DNA of 64,000 nt, taken from assembly GCA_964605665.1 (NCBI GenBank), contig CAZSDP010000015.1, positions 49,181-113,180 on the forward strand, in the 5' to 3' direction. This document shows positions 34,920-44,500 of this stretch, piece by piece. The notes beneath the pieces were generated by a model. It did not search any database. It was not told the DNA's origin and was given only the letters and a program-made list of their open reading frames with translations. The stretch's first letter is position 1. Every line of letters starts with the position of its first letter. Source of the stretch: CAZSDP01 sp964605665. Its GTDB lineage: Bacteria > Planctomycetota > UBA8108 > UBA1146. The position numbers were made by a program, and so were the translations under genes.

Positions 34920-36775
34920 TTCACTCCATTCTCAATCGAACACGACGAAGCAATCTACTCGGCCTCTTTTCGATCATCGTGTTGAGCACGGCTCTCGGCT
35001 GCTCCTCGATCAATATTGCAGGCAGTCCGGCCCAAAGAACCACTTGGGAACTCGATGAACTTCTGATCGGGACCCGTGTTGAACTCGATGGTTATGCCGA
35101 GGAAGGGGGCATCGTCCGCGCCCGGAAGGTGACGATCGAGAAGCCCGGGCCTTACCCTGAGATCAAAGGGACGATTTCCTCGATCGACCTTGCGGAACAG
35201 CGCCTCACGGTGCCCCCATTCACGATCCAGTTCACCGAGACGACAGACATTGACGACGACTCCGACGAAGGGGACTCCTACACCTTCGACGAACTGATGG
35301 TTGGCTGGCGGGTCGAAGTTGAAGTTGAAGAACAAGCAGACAAATCATTGATTGCCGTCGAAGTCGCCGTCGACAAAGTCCCCGATGAGGACAAGATCGG
35401 GCTCACCGAGATCGAGGCATTTGTCGAAAAGGTTCAACGTGCGCCTGAGTCCGACTATCTGGAAGTGACGCTGCTCGGCCAAAAGTGTCTCGTTGAAGAG
35501 TCTGTTCCCCGCGCGGTTCAAGGAAGCTCCAGCCTCGCCGGAAGAGCGATGCCGATTCGAGATGACGATGACGTTCGAGGCGTCGCAGTAGAACTCGAAC
35601 TGGGTTCCACCAAGCTCTTCATCGGAGGTGCCGCAGGACTCGACTATGAAATGCGAGAGAACTACGAACTCGATAAAGACCAAGACCGAGATGTCGCCAC
35701 GACAGATGGCGATCTCACCCTTGAGTTCGACTGGTTTATCTCAAACCACATGTTTGCATTCCTCAAGCTCACTTCAGGACGGGCAGAAGTGATCTACGAC
35801 GAAGACCGCGATCTCGATGTGGGAGAAGAGAGTAAAGTCACGGAGGCCTACGCCTACTGGCGAAACATCGCGGACTACCCCATCGCATTGCAACTGGGAC
35901 GCCAACGGTTCGAAGACTCCAGAGAGTGGTACTATGACGAGGAAATCGATGGCGCCCGGTTCATTTGGTTTCTCGACCAGTTTCAAGTCGAGTACTCAAT
36001 CAGTTCTTTTCTCAGCGATAACAAAGATCGAGACGACACCGTCAACCAGTTCTTTTCGATCAGTTATGAATACGCTTCGAAGAGTGACCTGACCTTTCAC
36101 ATCGTGGATGTCGTGGATAACTCTGACGAGGACGTCTCACCCTTCTATGTCGGTTTGAGTGCCGTTGGGCGTTGGAAGGGAGATGAGCACGCGGTCAAGT
36201 ACTGGGCTCAGTACTCCTATCTCGATGGCGTCTTGGGAACTCAGGAGCTTGAAGCCCATGCTGTCGACTTCGGCGGGGCGATCCAGTGGAAAGAACGACC
36301 TTATCGTCCCTATCTATTTGCCGGCTACGCGTGGGCCCAGGGAGATGACTCCCCCGGCGGCTCCACTTCGAACCGATATGTCCAAAGTGGCTATCAGGAC
36401 AATAATGACAAAGTCTTCGGGGTGGTGAGCTATCGGTACTATGGAGAGCTGTTTCGTCCAGAACTGTCCAACCTGATTGTCTGGACCGGCGGAATCGGCA
36501 TTCGACCGGTACAATGGATGTCTGTCGACTTGGTCTATCATCAATACATGCAAGACGTTGCGTCTAACTCCCTTGGATCAAGTCGATTAAGAGCTTCACC
36601 CGACGGAAATAGCACCGATATCGGACAGGAAATCGACCTTGTGATCGGCCTCGACAAGGTTTGGGGTGAATGGGACCTGGAAATCGACTTCGGCCACTTT
36701 CTTCCCGGGTCTGCGTTTGAGAGCAACGACGATCCTGCCACCTGGCTTGCCGTTCAACTGGAGTACAACTTTTGA
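34916..36775 (+). CDS. AlgE-like outer-membrane beta-barrel with N-terminal beta-rich domain (lipoprotein signal)
   Basis: 619 residues. The start at TTG 34916 overlaps the previous stop as TTGA, with GGAGAGG five bases upstream, and yields a lipoprotein-type signal (LGLFSIIVLSTALGCSS). Residues about 35-190 hold two or three small beta domains of the type ELLIGTRVELDGYAEE. From about 225 there is an alginate-export-like barrel: LFIGGAAGLDYEM, AYAYWRNIADYPIALQLGRQ, WFLDQFQVEYSIS, AVKYWAQYSYLDG, PYLFAGYAWAQGDD, ending in the barrel-type C-terminal Phe (VQLEYNF). Predicted to let a polysaccharide or a large solute cross the outer membrane. It sits between the kinases and the beta-helix lipoprotein, completing an inside-to-outside order. 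Confidence 0.85.
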   Translation: MIHSILNRTRRSNLLGLFSIIVLSTALGCSSINIAGSPAQRTTWELDELLIGTRVELDGYAEEGGIVRARKVTIEKPGPYPEIKGTISSIDLAEQRLTVPPFTIQFTETTDIDDDSDEGDSYTFDELMVGWRVEVEVEEQADKSLIAVEVAVDKVPDEDKIGLTEIEAFVEKVQRAPESDYLEVTLLGQKCLVEESVPRAVQGSSSLAGRAMPIRDDDDVRGVAVELELGSTKLFIGGAAGLDYEMRENYELDKDQDRDVATTDGDLTLEFDWFISNHMFAFLKLTSGRAEVIYDEDRDLDVGEESKVTEAYAYWRNIADYPIALQLGRQRFEDSREWYYDEEIDGARFIWFLDQFQVEYSISSFLSDNKDRDDTVNQFFSISYEYASKSDLTFHIVDVVDNSDEDVSPFYVGLSAVGRWKGDEHAVKYWAQYSYLDGVLGTQELEAHAVDFGGAIQWKERPYRPYLFAGYAWAQGDDSPGGSTSNRYVQSGYQDNNDKVFGVVSYRYYGELFRPELSNLIVWTGGIGIRPVQWMSVDLVYHQYMQDVASNSLGSSRLRASPDGNSTDIGQEIDLVIGLDKVWGEWDLEIDFGHFLPGSAFESNDDPATWLAVQLEYNF

Positions 36776-39561
36776 GACACTGCACCAAGGTCACACTATT
36801 CTTCGTTGTCGCGATGACTCTATCGATCGCTGGCTGCTCTGATCGATTCAGCGCCACGATTCCGACAGTCCCCGTCGTTCCTCCCCCACCAGGGCCTGAT
36901 GACGGAGTCGACTCCCAACTCGACATTCCCCACCCTCTCTTTGGAGGGCTCTCCGACATGGTCGCCGGAGACGGAGTCATCCGGTTGAGCTGGATGCCGG
37001 CCACCGATGACGACACTCCCTCGGAGCAGATCCGCTATCGGGTCTATCTGGCGAGTGGTCCCGGTGACGAAGACTTTACGACTCCAACTTTAGAAACGGA
37101 CCCCGGGGTCACAACGGTCCAATTCCCCGGACTCCCCAATGGTGAAACTGTTTTCGCTGTGGTCCGCGCCATCGATCTCAATGGTCATGAAGATCCGAAC
37201 TCCGTCGAGTGGTTCGCATTGCCCAACCCGGTTCGCTACATCCGCGCTGGGGCACCTGGCGGTGGCGACGGGCTCTCCCCCGCCACTCCGTTTAACACGC
37301 TCGGACAGGCGCTCGGTGCTGCGTTCAATCTCGGAGGAGTCAACTTCTGGATCGCTGAAGGTGGATACCCCGAGAACATCGTGCTGTTCCAGGGAATGAG
37401 TGCATATGGCGGATTTTCCGCGGACTTTGATCTGGCGACACGAGATCCGGTTGCCCAGGGCACGCAATTCGCGACAGCATTCACGACCACTCCATTGGTG
37501 ACGATGAGCCCGACATCATCGATCTCCCTATCGAGCACGGCAGCGATCGCAATCGATGGGCTGATTCTGAACGGCAACAACTTGGCACCGAGAGGTATCT
37601 TTGCTGAAGACTGCCTCGTTCGAATCTCCCGCTGCAATTTGTTCAATATGCTCGGAAAAGGGATCGAACTGAGATCCGACTTTGTAAACGACGTGATCGT
37701 CGAAGGTTTTGTGCGTGGAAACTCGGTCCAAAATGTGAGCGCAGAAGGAATCTTCATCGCCGCGATTACCGATATCTCAATCGATAACAACCTCATCTTG
37801 AACATCGGCACCGAAGGACTTGAGACTCAGTGGATTCACGCCAGCTCTACCACTGACGCACGACTGGACATCACTCGAAACAGCATTGAGAACTGTGGAG
37901 ACGAGGGCATCGATCTCGATTTTGCAGAAGTCAATCCGCTCAATCCTGCGGCGAGTCAAGGTGCTCGCATGCGCGCCTTCGTCCGCAACAACCGCGTCGA
38001 GAATTGCGCTCTTCAAGGAATTCAGATCGATCTCGACTTCCAAAACTCTGACGGAATCGACTTCCGAGCCAGGATTGAGGATAACGAGATCCGTGCAAAC
38101 GGCCTCGAGGGTATCTTGCTCGACGGCGACGCTCGCGGCTCGTTCCGCGTCGCTCGTAATGCCATCGTTGGTAACGGCGGAGCAGGAATCCACCTCACCG
38201 GGACCGCGGATGGCCCTTACGCAAGAATCTTGAACAATCGTATTCTCGGTAACGGAAGCGGTGTCTTCGCTGAGGGAGCAGCAACCGCAGAAGTTCGTCA
38301 TACGCTATTGCGAGCAAATCGCGGCGCCGCTCTCTCGGTCGATAGAGCCGTCTTGACCTGCACAAATTCCATTTTGATGGAAAACCTCGCCGCATCGAGC
38401 CCAACGAGCCTGAGAAACTCCTTACTTTTCTCCGAACCAATTCCCGACGTCACCGGTGAAAACAACGAGATCGGGGATCCACTCTTGGAGAACCACCCGA
38501 CCTTGATCACCTTCGCAAGTGGGGCGGGGATTGCCGGTGTCATCCCCATCGGATCCACCACCGGTTGGGAGATCGGTGATCAAGTTGAAGTACGGGATGA
38601 TGGAGTCCTGCGAACGATCACGGAAACAACCTTGTCGAACGTCGTCGTAGAACCGCCCGTCGACGTCTTCAATGGAGATCTCGTGATGAATTGGCGCGAC
38701 TCCACTTCGGCCAAAGAAGCGGAAGGACTCTTAGCGGGGAGCCCGGCGATCGACGCTGGAGATCCACTCGAACGAGATCGAAACGGTACCCTTCCCGACC
38801 TTGGGCCCATCGGTGGCGACACCCCGGGCAACGTCGGGATCGAAACGGCAATCCCTCTTGAATCCGCGTCATTGGAATTGGTCGAAATCGATCCTGCACC
38901 ATCGGAGCTGCAAGTCGGAGATGTTTGGTCACTGCGGTTCAATCGAGATCTCTCAGTTGAGATTGAAGACTCCGTGTTCGTCTCCTCAGGCGGAGTCGAC
39001 CTCACCGATCTCACGGTGATCACCGTCGGAGAGCGCACGATCAAGCTCGACCTCTTTGCCGCAGATCTCGTTCCAGGAGAGACCATCGAAATCGAGCTGA
39101 TCCCGAGTACCACCATGCTCGGCTCCACCGAACTTCTGCAAGCGACCCATCTCATTTACAACGCCCCCATCGGAGCATGGGCCCACGATTCCGACCTGGG
39201 GATGGACGACTCCAACGGCTTGATCTCCACTGCCCAGCCGATCTCAATTCCGACCCGCTTCGACGGGGAAATCAACTTCGCTGGTGATACTGATATCGTC
39301 CGAATCGACCTGGAAGCAGGGCAAACGATGCGGGCCGAGCTGATGGTGGCACAGCTGGAGTCGCCATTGATCTCGTCGCTCACTCTCTTCGCGGAAGACG
39401 GGGTCACGATCTTGAGCGAAGGCACCGCGGTCGGGCCCTTCTACTTCGACCCTGTCTTGCCGCTCTATACCGCAACAACCGCTCAAACCCTCTATTTACG
39501 CATCCAGAGTTCAGAGCCGGTCCTGGGCCCCGTGGGAAGCTATCGGCTGCTGGTCCGCTGA
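36772..39561 (+). CDS. Right-handed beta-helix lipoprotein of the glycan operon
   Basis: 929 residues, TTG start overlapping the previous stop (TTGA). Lipoprotein signal with lipobox SIAGC, a Pro-rich linker, then a FnIII-like module (IRLSWMPATDD, IRYRVYLASG, VFAVVRAIDLNG), a DUF1565-like entry strand (PNPVRYIRAG), and a long parallel beta-helix (CLVRISRCNLFNMLGKGIEL, NSIENCGDEGIDLDFAE, NEIRANGLEGILLDGDARG, NRILGNGSGVFAEG). The last 200 residues resemble pre-peptidase C-terminal/Ig-like modules (ETIEIELIPST, TDIVRIDLEAGQTMRAELMV). Closest visible relative is the lipoprotein at 19661. Beta-helices often bind or cleave polysaccharides, but no catalytic cluster is recognised. Possibly a surface glycan-binding component. 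Confidence 0.87.
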   Translation: MRHCTKVTLFFVVAMTLSIAGCSDRFSATIPTVPVVPPPPGPDDGVDSQLDIPHPLFGGLSDMVAGDGVIRLSWMPATDDDTPSEQIRYRVYLASGPGDEDFTTPTLETDPGVTTVQFPGLPNGETVFAVVRAIDLNGHEDPNSVEWFALPNPVRYIRAGAPGGGDGLSPATPFNTLGQALGAAFNLGGVNFWIAEGGYPENIVLFQGMSAYGGFSADFDLATRDPVAQGTQFATAFTTTPLVTMSPTSSISLSSTAAIAIDGLILNGNNLAPRGIFAEDCLVRISRCNLFNMLGKGIELRSDFVNDVIVEGFVRGNSVQNVSAEGIFIAAITDISIDNNLILNIGTEGLETQWIHASSTTDARLDITRNSIENCGDEGIDLDFAEVNPLNPAASQGARMRAFVRNNRVENCALQGIQIDLDFQNSDGIDFRARIEDNEIRANGLEGILLDGDARGSFRVARNAIVGNGGAGIHLTGTADGPYARILNNRILGNGSGVFAEGAATAEVRHTLLRANRGAALSVDRAVLTCTNSILMENLAASSPTSLRNSLLFSEPIPDVTGENNEIGDPLLENHPTLITFASGAGIAGVIPIGSTTGWEIGDQVEVRDDGVLRTITETTLSNVVVEPPVDVFNGDLVMNWRDSTSAKEAEGLLAGSPAIDAGDPLERDRNGTLPDLGPIGGDTPGNVGIETAIPLESASLELVEIDPAPSELQVGDVWSLRFNRDLSVEIEDSVFVSSGGVDLTDLTVITVGERTIKLDLFAADLVPGETIEIELIPSTTMLGSTELLQATHLIYNAPIGAWAHDSDLGMDDSNGLISTAQPISIPTRFDGEINFAGDTDIVRIDLEAGQTMRAELMVAQLESPLISSLTLFAEDGVTILSEGTAVGPFYFDPVLPLYTATTAQTLYLRIQSSEPVLGPVGSYRLLVR

Positions 39562-39907
39562 ACTTCGACCGGCTCCTAGCGACCTTTGTTGTCGAAGCAA
39601 CATCACCCCCACTCCTCCTCCCTTCCGAGGCACCCGTACACGGACAAAAATTCCTCGACTTACAAGGGATTCCGCCCGATTCGAGGTTCGGATCCGCTGG
39701 TTCCATCGCCCAGAAACGCTACCATGTTTCGTCTCGGTCCCACTGCCACCGGGGTACCGATCGATCCTCCCTCGAAACGAGAGCTGACCCTGTTCAAAAT
39801 CTCCTGTGTCCGTGCCTGATCGGCACGGCTCTGACCAACGTGTCACTCTTCGTGTTTGGTATGGGGCGTGATCTCCAGAGGACCACCACAGACGAAACGG
39901 GATCTCG
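39562..39907. other. 346-base leader region of the PUFA-synthase/ole locus
   Basis: No gene seen. The only clear structure is a 7-bp hairpin (CCGTGCC 39810-39816 with GGCACGG 39822-39828, five-base loop) about 80 bases before the pfaD-like start. It lacks a T-run, so it is not an obvious terminator. No convincing -35/-10 or -24/-12 promoter could be picked by eye. Confidence 0.45.
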
Positions 39908-41542
39908 ATGGACGCGGACCGAGCAGAATCACCTTCTTCGGTGAACAGAACGCTCGACGCCTCACTGCTCACGATCAGTGAGACCGATGCCATTCGTCTC
40001 TGCTCCGACCTTCACTCTTCCTTCGCATTGGAGCTCGTGAAGGAGGGGCGCTGTCGAATCGTCCCGTTCCAAAATCGTCCGCAGCTCCACGTCGCGCCGG
40101 TCGCGATCATTCCCCCCTCCCCAATTCATCGTCTGGGAGATTCGGACTTTCTCAGAGACCATCGAGTTTCAGCTGCATATGTCGGTGGCTCGATGGCGAA
40201 TGGGATCGCCTCGGTCGAACTCGTCACGGCGCTGGCTGAAGAAGGGCTCCTCAGTTTCTTTGGAGCCGCGGGCCTCACCGTCGCGGAAGTGGAGCGAGCG
40301 CTTGACCGGCTCTCAGCTCTCGCCGGACGCCCCTATGGAGTCAATCTGATCCATGCTCCTGGTGAGCCTCAAGTCGAGCGAGAGCTCGTCGACATGGTCC
40401 TCAGGCGCGACATTGCGATCGCAGAAGCCTCGGCGTTTCTCGATCTCACTCCGGCGATCGTCCGCTTCAGAGTCGCCGGACTAAAGTCGGATCAGAATGG
40501 CGAACCAATTCCAGCGCGGCGTCTGATGGCAAAGGTCTCACGGGCTGAAGTCGCGCGAAGATTCTTGTCCCCTCCACCAGAAGAGATCCTCGAGGCACTC
40601 TTTCGAGAAGGGGCGATTACAGATTCGGAGTGGAAGCTCGCCAGACGACTGCCGATGTGTGACGACTTGACCGCGGAGGCAGACTCTGGCGGACACACCG
40701 ACTCTCGTCCACTTGTCACCTTGCTGCCAGCGATGATCGATCTTCGCGATCGAATCGTGCGAGAACTACAGCTCTCATCTCGACCGAGGGTGGGAGCAGC
40801 TGGAGGCATCGGTACTCCCTGGGCGGCACACGCCGCATTTTCTCTTGGAGCTGCCTACGTGGTCGTGGGTTCTGTCCACCAATCGTGTGTGGAAGCTGGC
40901 ACTTCAGAAGCGGTACGTGAGCTCCTCGCCGAAAGCGCCTCTACAGATGTCGCAATGGCCCCCGCTGCAGACATGTTCGAGCTTGGAGTCGAGCTTCAGG
41001 TGTTGCGACGAGGAACGATGTTCGCAATGCGTGCAAAGCAACTCTACGAGCTCTATCGACAGTATGACTCTTGGGAGCAGATCCCCGCGGAAGAACAATC
41101 AAAAGTGGAGCGGACTCACTTTCAAGCAACATTTGATGAGGTGTGGAAGAAAACACGAGAGTTCTTCCTCGCCAGAGATCGAGAGCAGGTCGAGCGCGCA
41201 GAAAACGATTCCAAGCATCGCCTAGCACTCTGCTTCCGATGGTATCTAGGTCTTTCATCCGCCTGGGCAAACCGAGGCGAACCAAATAGAAAACTCGATT
41301 ACCAAGTCTGGTGCGGTCCGTCGATGGGTGCCTTCAATGATTGGGTAGAGGGCACAGAACTCGCTGACCCCAGCAATCGGCACGTCGCAAGCATCGCGCA
41401 GGCGATGATGGAAGGTGCCGCAAGGCTGCGGCGTGCTGACAACATCCGGAATTCGGGAGTTGTACTTCCAATGGGCCTTCCCGATCTCTCATTCACTTCT
41501 TTGAAAAACATTGAGCCGACTCCGGCGAGGACTTCGAAATGA
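39908..41542 (+). CDS. pfaD: PfaD-like trans-acting enoyl reductase of the PUFA synthase
   Basis: 544 residues, the usual length for PfaD. FMN-dependent TIM-barrel of the nitronate-monooxygenase/FabK type. Visible hallmarks are AYVGGSMANGIASVEL near the N terminus, PYGVNLIHAPGEPQVE, RVGAAGGIGTPWAAHAAF (phosphate-binding glycine loop), AYVVVGSVHQSCVEAGTSE, and the PfaD-specific C-terminal stretch DYQVWCGPSMGAFNDWVEG. It reduces the enoyl-ACP double bond in those cycles where the chain must be saturated. Gene order ER - KS/AT/ACP/KR/DH - KS/CLF/AT/DH/DH is the order known from myxobacterial pfa1-3 clusters. Stop overlaps the next ATG by four bases. Confidence 0.95.
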   Translation: MDADRAESPSSVNRTLDASLLTISETDAIRLCSDLHSSFALELVKEGRCRIVPFQNRPQLHVAPVAIIPPSPIHRLGDSDFLRDHRVSAAYVGGSMANGIASVELVTALAEEGLLSFFGAAGLTVAEVERALDRLSALAGRPYGVNLIHAPGEPQVERELVDMVLRRDIAIAEASAFLDLTPAIVRFRVAGLKSDQNGEPIPARRLMAKVSRAEVARRFLSPPPEEILEALFREGAITDSEWKLARRLPMCDDLTAEADSGGHTDSRPLVTLLPAMIDLRDRIVRELQLSSRPRVGAAGGIGTPWAAHAAFSLGAAYVVVGSVHQSCVEAGTSEAVRELLAESASTDVAMAPAADMFELGVELQVLRRGTMFAMRAKQLYELYRQYDSWEQIPAEEQSKVERTHFQATFDEVWKKTREFFLARDREQVERAENDSKHRLALCFRWYLGLSSAWANRGEPNRKLDYQVWCGPSMGAFNDWVEGTELADPSNRHVASIAQAMMEGAARLRRADNIRNSGVVLPMGLPDLSFTSLKNIEPTPARTSK

Positions 41543-44500
41543 ATCGGAATCCGAACTCATCTCCAGAGGTACCGTTGACAACCTCGATCCGAAATCCTCT
41601 CGCCGTGGTCGGGCTCGGGTGCCTCTTTCCCGCCAGCGGGAACACGAACTCTTATTGGGCAACACTTCGCGACGGTCGTGACACGATTGGCGAGGTGCCG
41701 TCCACCCATTGGAGCTCTGAAGATCTCTTCGATGCAGACCCTCAATCTCCAGACCGGACCTATGGCCGCGCCGGAGGCTTCCTCGATCCTGTCGACTTCC
41801 GGCCGATTGAGTTTGGAATCGCTCCACGCGACCTGGAGGCAACCGATACCGCCCAGCTTCTCGGACTCTATGCGGCGCGGGAAGCTCTGAAAGACGCGGG
41901 GATTCTCGACCAGACACAAGCAGCGAAACGGCGAGTGAGTGTGATTCTCGGAGTGACCGGGGCACTCGAGCTCGTCATCCCCCTAGGAGCACGCCTCGAT
42001 CACCCACTCTGGTGGCGCAGTTTGGCAGAGGCTGGCGTCGATCGAGAAACTGCAGCAGAGGTCGTCCGTCGCATCTCCGATGGGACGGTCCGCTGGCAGG
42101 AAAACTCATTTCCAGGACTCCTCGGAAATGTCGTCGCCGGCAGAATCGCCAATCGACTCGATCTCGGTGGAACGAATTGTGTCGTCGACGCGGCATGCGC
42201 TAGCTCCCTCAGCGCAATCCATCTCGCCGCGATGGAACTCGATCAGGGCCGGGTCGATGCGGTCGTGACCGGTGGAGTCGACACCTTCAACGACATCTTC
42301 ATGTACACCTGTTTCTCGAAGACACCCGCTTTGAGCCCGAGTGGCCACGCCCGCCCCTTCGATCGCGATGGAGATGGGACCACTCTCGGAGAAGGTGTCG
42401 GCCTGGTCGTTCTCAAGAGACTCGAAGATGCCGTTCGAGACAATGATCGGGTGTATGCGACACTCCTTGGCGTCGGAAGTTCTTCCGACGGACGCGGCAC
42501 AGCGATCTACGCTCCAAGTTCAGAAGGACAGATTCGCTGCCTCGAATCCGCCTATCGAGAAGCGGGAATCACTCCCGACACGATAGACCTGATCGAAGCA
42601 CACGGGACTGGAACTGCCGTCGGAGATGCAGCGGAGGTCAGAGGACTGACCGAAGTCTTCCGTCGATATCGTAGTGAAGGAACTTGGTGCACCCTCGGGT
42701 CTGTGAAGTCTCAGGTGGGACATACCAAAGCTGCTGCGGGTGCTGCAGGTTTGATCAAAGCGATTCTTGCGCTCCACTACAAGGTGTTACCTCCAACCAT
42801 CAAGATCGATGCGCCATTGGAGGAATTGACCCCGGGGCAGACCCCGTTTGAGCTCTCTTCAGAAGCTCGTCCCTGGCTACGACGGGGAGACACCCCTCGC
42901 CGGGCAGGCGTCAGCGCCTTCGGCTTCGGTGGCAGTAATTTCCATGCAGTGCTCGAAGAGTTCGATGGCCCACGAGGCCAGATCGATTTCACGGAAGCGC
43001 CCCATCTCATCGCTTTCTCCGCGGAGTCCCCAGCCGGGTTACGTCTTGAACTGGAAAAGGCGATGGAGGTCATCGATCTTCAGAGCGAACCCTCCGCTCG
43101 TGCACACGCTGCAAGACTCAGAGAGAGCTTTCGATCAGAGCACCGGCATCGACTTATCTTTGTCTCCTCTTTCGAAAGCCTTGAACATCAATTTCAGCGG
43201 GCTCTACAGGAGCTAGACCGACAACCCGATCAGAGTTGGTCGCTTCCCGACGGAGTCCACTACGGAGTCGGTGGGCCACCGGGAGATCTCGCATTTCTCT
43301 TCCCCGGGCAAGGGAGTCAGCGTCTCGGCATGCTGCGGGATCTCGCTTGCCGAACTCCAGAGTTACTGAGCGCACTTGAGACCGCGGAGAACTCCTACTG
43401 GATCGATCAGCTCGACCCAGTCCCTTTAGCGAATCGGATCTACCCCGCGGATCCCTTCGATGGAGAGCGCCTCCGTCGGCAAGAAGAGGCGCTTCGAGAC
43501 ACGCGAACCGCACAACCTGCCATCGGTGCGGTGAGTGTCGGTGCCGCCAAGCTCCTCGCTCGGTTTGGAATTCAGCCGCAGGCTGCCGCTGGCCACAGCT
43601 TCGGTGAGTTGACGGCCCTGCATTGGGCTGGACGATTAGGAGATGAAGACTTCCATCAATTGGCGAACTTTCGCGGCCGCTTGATGGCGGAGGCTGGTGG
43701 CACCTCAACAGGATCGATGGCCGCCGTCGACTTGCCTCTCGAGGATCTGGAGCGACTCGTCGTCGATGAGAAGCTCGATCTTGTCGTGGCGAATCGTAAC
43801 GCTCCTCGGCAAGGCGTCCTTTCCGGATCGAGCGAAGAGATCATCCGCGCACTTCGCGCCTGTGAGAAGCGGGGAGTTCGAGCGACTCGGCTTCCCGTCT
43901 CCGCCGCATTCCATAGCGCGTTGGTCTCCAAAGCTCGCGGACCATTTCGGGAAGTCCTTCAAAAGGTCTCCATCGACGATGGTCATATTCCGGTCTACTC
44001 CAATACCACCGCTGGACAATACCCAGGAGATCCTGAAGCTGCCAAAGAACTCTTGGCAGGGCAGCTCGCTCAGCCGGTTCAGTTCCTCGATGAAATCGAG
44101 GCGATGGTCGGCGATGGGGTGCGTACATTCGTTGAGGTGGGACCAGGATCCACCCTCAGTGGACTCGTTCGTTCGATCGTCGAAAAACGCGCCACCACCA
44201 TCGCACTCGACTCCTCCAATGGGCGTCGCTGCGGAATGCATGACCTTGCCCTGCTCCTAGCAACTCTGGGCGCACAGGGATTTTCGATCGACCTCAAACC
44301 TTGGGATGGCGGGGTTGCCAGTCATCCAGTTCCGGAGGAAAAAAAGGGCCCGGCAATCCCGATCTGCGGAGCGAATCTCCGCCCCGGCGATGCAGTCCCC
44401 CTCGAGAATCTCGATCCCGTGCCTCCTCCTCCGAACCTTCACTGGCACGATCGTTCCACGAAGAAGGAAGCACCTACCCCGGCGACGTTCGCTCCTACCG

